From contig JASLNT010000085.1 of the NCBI GenBank assembly GCA_030745875.1, forward strand, positions 32,092 through 96,091: a stretch of DNA of 64,000 nt. The letters are read 5' to 3'. Under the pieces are notes generated by a model. It was not told where the DNA came from. It saw nothing but the letters and a program-made list of their open reading frames with translations, and did not search any database. The position numbers were made by a program, and so were the translations under genes. The DNA comes from Phycisphaerae bacterium (GTDB taxonomy: Bacteria > Planctomycetota > Phycisphaerae > SM23-33). Position 1 is the first letter of the stretch. Every line of letters begins with the position of its first letter. Positions 62,552 through 64,000 of this stretch are shown piece by piece.

Positions 62552-63730
62552 CTACCCTTTCAGAACGTCGATCAGAATATCAAGGCCTTTGTCCAACACG
62601 TCGTTGTCAGTCGTCAGCGCCGGAGCGAGTCGCAGAACGTTGTTCTTGGCGATACAGATTATCAGACCATTCTCCATGCATTTAAGCATCACGTCTTTGG
62701 CCTGTCGCGGTTCTTCAAGCTGCATGCCGATCAGCGCCCCCTTGCCGCGTATCTCCGACACGCAGTCCACGCCGGCCTGCACAATAGCATCGGCGACGCG
62801 CTGTCCGATATGGATCGCGCGGTCGAGCAGATTCTCGTCTTCAATGAGCTTCATCGCCGCCGCACCGGCCGCCGCACACAGCGGATTACCGCCCATGGTG
62901 CATCCGTGCGTACCTGGAACGAGCACATCGGCGTGCTTCGGCCCGGCGACACACACACCGACCGGGAGACCGCCCCCAACCGCCTTGGCGAGCGTCATTA
63001 CATCGGGCTCAATACCGAAATACTGATACGCGAACCATTTCCCCGTTCTCGCCGGAGAAGTCCACACTTCATCGCAAACCAGCAGCAGATCGTTGTCGTC
63101 GCAAAGTTTTCGCAAGCCCTGCATGAATTCGACACTGGGCACGTTCACGCCGCCCTCGGCCTGGATGGGTTCGATTATCACACCGGCCGTCTCGTCATCT
63201 ATCGCCCCAGCCACTGCGTCGAGGTCGCCCATGTTGACTTTCACGCTGCCCGGAAGCATTGGCTCAAAGCCCTTCTGGAAGCCCTCGGGCGTGAGCGACA
63301 AGCCCCCCATCGTTCGTCCGTGGAAGCAGTTATTGAAGCTGATAATCTTGTAGCGACCGGGTCCGGCGGCGAGACGTACGAGCTTCAGCGCGGCCTCGTT
63401 GGCCTCGGCTCCGCTGTGGCAGTAGAACACTTTTCCGCCGAAGGCGTTTTCTGTAATTCGTTTAGCTAAATCGACTTGCGGTTCATTAGTAAACAAGTTG
63501 CCGTGCGACAGCAGCGTGTCGGCCTGGGCTTTCACCGCGTCGACCACTTTCGGGTGACAGTGCCCGCACACACCGCCGGCGCCGAAGCCCGGGAACAGGT
63601 CGATATACTCCTTACCGTCAGCGTCCCAGATTAATGCGCCCCGCCCGCGCGTGACGGCCATCGGCAGGCGACCGTAGTTCTCGATGATGTACTCGCCGGT
63701 GCCTTCTACTATCGCTGCTTGCGTATTCAT
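62552..63730 (-). CDS. argD: Acetylornithine/class III aminotransferase
   Basis: 392 residues. Transfers an amino group between glutamate and N-acetylglutamate semialdehyde in arginine synthesis. Markers: GFGAGGVCGHCHPKV, HSGAEANEAALKL, CFHGRTMGGLSLT, the Glu-rich EPIQAEGGVN, DEVWTSPARTG and the PLP Lys in MTLAKAVGGGLPVG. Closely related class III enzymes (GABA or succinylornithine transaminases) cannot be fully excluded without phylogeny, but length and motifs fit ArgD. No other arg genes lie in the window. Confidence 0.85.
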   Translation of the reverse strand: MNTQAAIVEGTGEYIIENYGRLPMAVTRGRGALIWDADGKEYIDLFPGFGAGGVCGHCHPKVVDAVKAQADTLLSHGNLFTNEPQVDLAKRITENAFGGKVFYCHSGAEANEAALKLVRLAAGPGRYKIISFNNCFHGRTMGGLSLTPEGFQKGFEPMLPGSVKVNMGDLDAVAGAIDDETAGVIIEPIQAEGGVNVPSVEFMQGLRKLCDDNDLLLVCDEVWTSPARTGKWFAYQYFGIEPDVMTLAKAVGGGLPVGVCVAGPKHADVLVPGTHGCTMGGNPLCAAAGAAAMKLIEDENLLDRAIHIGQRVADAIVQAGVDCVSEIRGKGALIGMQLEEPRQAKDVMLKCMENGLIICIAKNNVLRLAPALTTDNDVLDKGLDILIDVLKG

Positions 63731-63967
63731 TCCTGCAGCTCCTGTGTGTTTGGGTTAAATCACAACGCCCGCAACACCGCGGGCGGATATGTTATTTACG
63801 CCCCGAGGCCCCTCAGGTCAAGGGCGCAATAAACGCCCCGTCCTTCAGGCAGCCCGAAACGGGTGTGAGAATTTTTTCTGGCGCTTTTAAAATCACTATG
63901 TATGCTGGCCTTAGGAACCCTGTGCAGGGTGAAAGTTTTCTACTGGTTTTTTTACGGAGACGAGGCC
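63731..63967. other. Divergent intergenic region between argD and the last gene
   Basis: No gene. A 7-bp hairpin CGCCCGC/GCGGGCG (63766-63785) lies in the argD leader. A compact palindrome ACCCTG-TG-CAGGGT (63917-63930) lies 38 bases before the next ATG and could be an operator. Two T-rich runs lie at about 63870-63876 and 63947-63953. Confidence 0.4.
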
Positions 63968-64000
63968 ATGAACAAGGATGTTAAGATTACGGCAGAACAG
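63968..64000 (+). CDS. Start of a gene, cut off by the window end
   Basis: ATG at 63968 with a purine-rich GGAGACGAGG immediately upstream. Only 11 codons are visible (MNKDVKITAEQ), too few to identify. Listed because the ribosome site, the upstream palindrome and the divergent argD make a real gene likely. Confidence 0.5.
   Translation, partial: MNKDVKITAEQ

Noticed and set aside
1..64000. CRISPR arrays, tRNA genes, insertion sequences or prophage
   Set aside because: No regularly spaced repeats other than the 40-bp dyads, and no cloverleaf, transposase or integrase was recognised by eye; a covariance-model or HMM scan was not possible.

Overview
The window looks like a chromosomal segment of a planctomycete-type bacterium, most likely of the Phycisphaerae or a related lineage. 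This is inferred from gene content, not from a marker tree. The supporting signs are: Tat-exported sulfatases and Gfo/Idh/MocA oxidoreductases; a very large secreted metalloprotease that begins with the LEPRLLLS signature and ends in a dockerin repeat; many secreted HEAT, TPR, PKD and VCBS proteins; a YrdC-phosphatase fusion; and moderately GC-rich DNA. No rRNA, tRNA, CRISPR array, insertion sequence or prophage was recognised.

Layout. 1-2148 (minus): a coupled carbohydrate esterase and sulfatase (truncated by the window edge), then a scramblase-like protein. 2291-6110 (plus): a structured leader, a Tat-exported Gfo/Idh/MocA oxidoreductase and two exported HEAT-repeat proteins, closed by a clear terminator. 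6243-15535: a lipoprotein, a membrane-anchored GH113-like glycosidase, a small acidic repeat protein, a c-heme-motif histidine kinase and the dockerin metalloprotease. 15702-19888: a MerR regulator divergent from a membrane protein, a DoxX/Tat/TIM-barrel fusion, an amidohydrolase and a GT2 glycosyltransferase. 19951-29068: housekeeping genes (glycyl-tRNA synthetase, a LysM lipoprotein, recG, hisI with a Ktr potassium system, rpiB with the YrdC-LMWPTP fusion). 29166-36353: a PA14/PKD/TPR protein, then a Lol-like ABC cassette with a VTT membrane protein, a LolA-like lipoprotein and a second sulfatase.

36366-41841 is the most accessory-looking part. It has three exact-period 40-bp dyad repeats in front of a self-inhibited Fic protein, a coupled VCBS protein, a two-domain protein with a TIR/deoxyribosyltransferase-like C-terminus, and a PrmC-like methyltransferase, with a tiny coupled ORF between the last two. 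This is the best candidate for an undescribed, possibly defensive, system, but that role is inference.

42024-48924 holds a 1,812-residue and a 464-residue exported TPR protein. 49014-55298 is a polysaccharide and sugar region: GH39-like, SGNH hydrolase, Gfo/Idh/MocA, sugar isomerase/epimerase and a GH144-like glucanase. 55434-57535 pairs an orphan DNA methyltransferase with a URO-D-like protein by an ATGA overlap. 57637-61279 encodes a GT4-alpha/alpha-toroid fusion and a second GT4. The end carries a class V aminotransferase and argD on the minus strand, and the first codons of one more plus-strand gene.

Overall the segment mixes core metabolism with surface and extracellular functions: degradation of sulfated or complex glycans, envelope lipoprotein handling and exported scaffold proteins. 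Most start sites were moved from the longest ORF to an internal ATG supported by a ribosome binding site or signal peptide.
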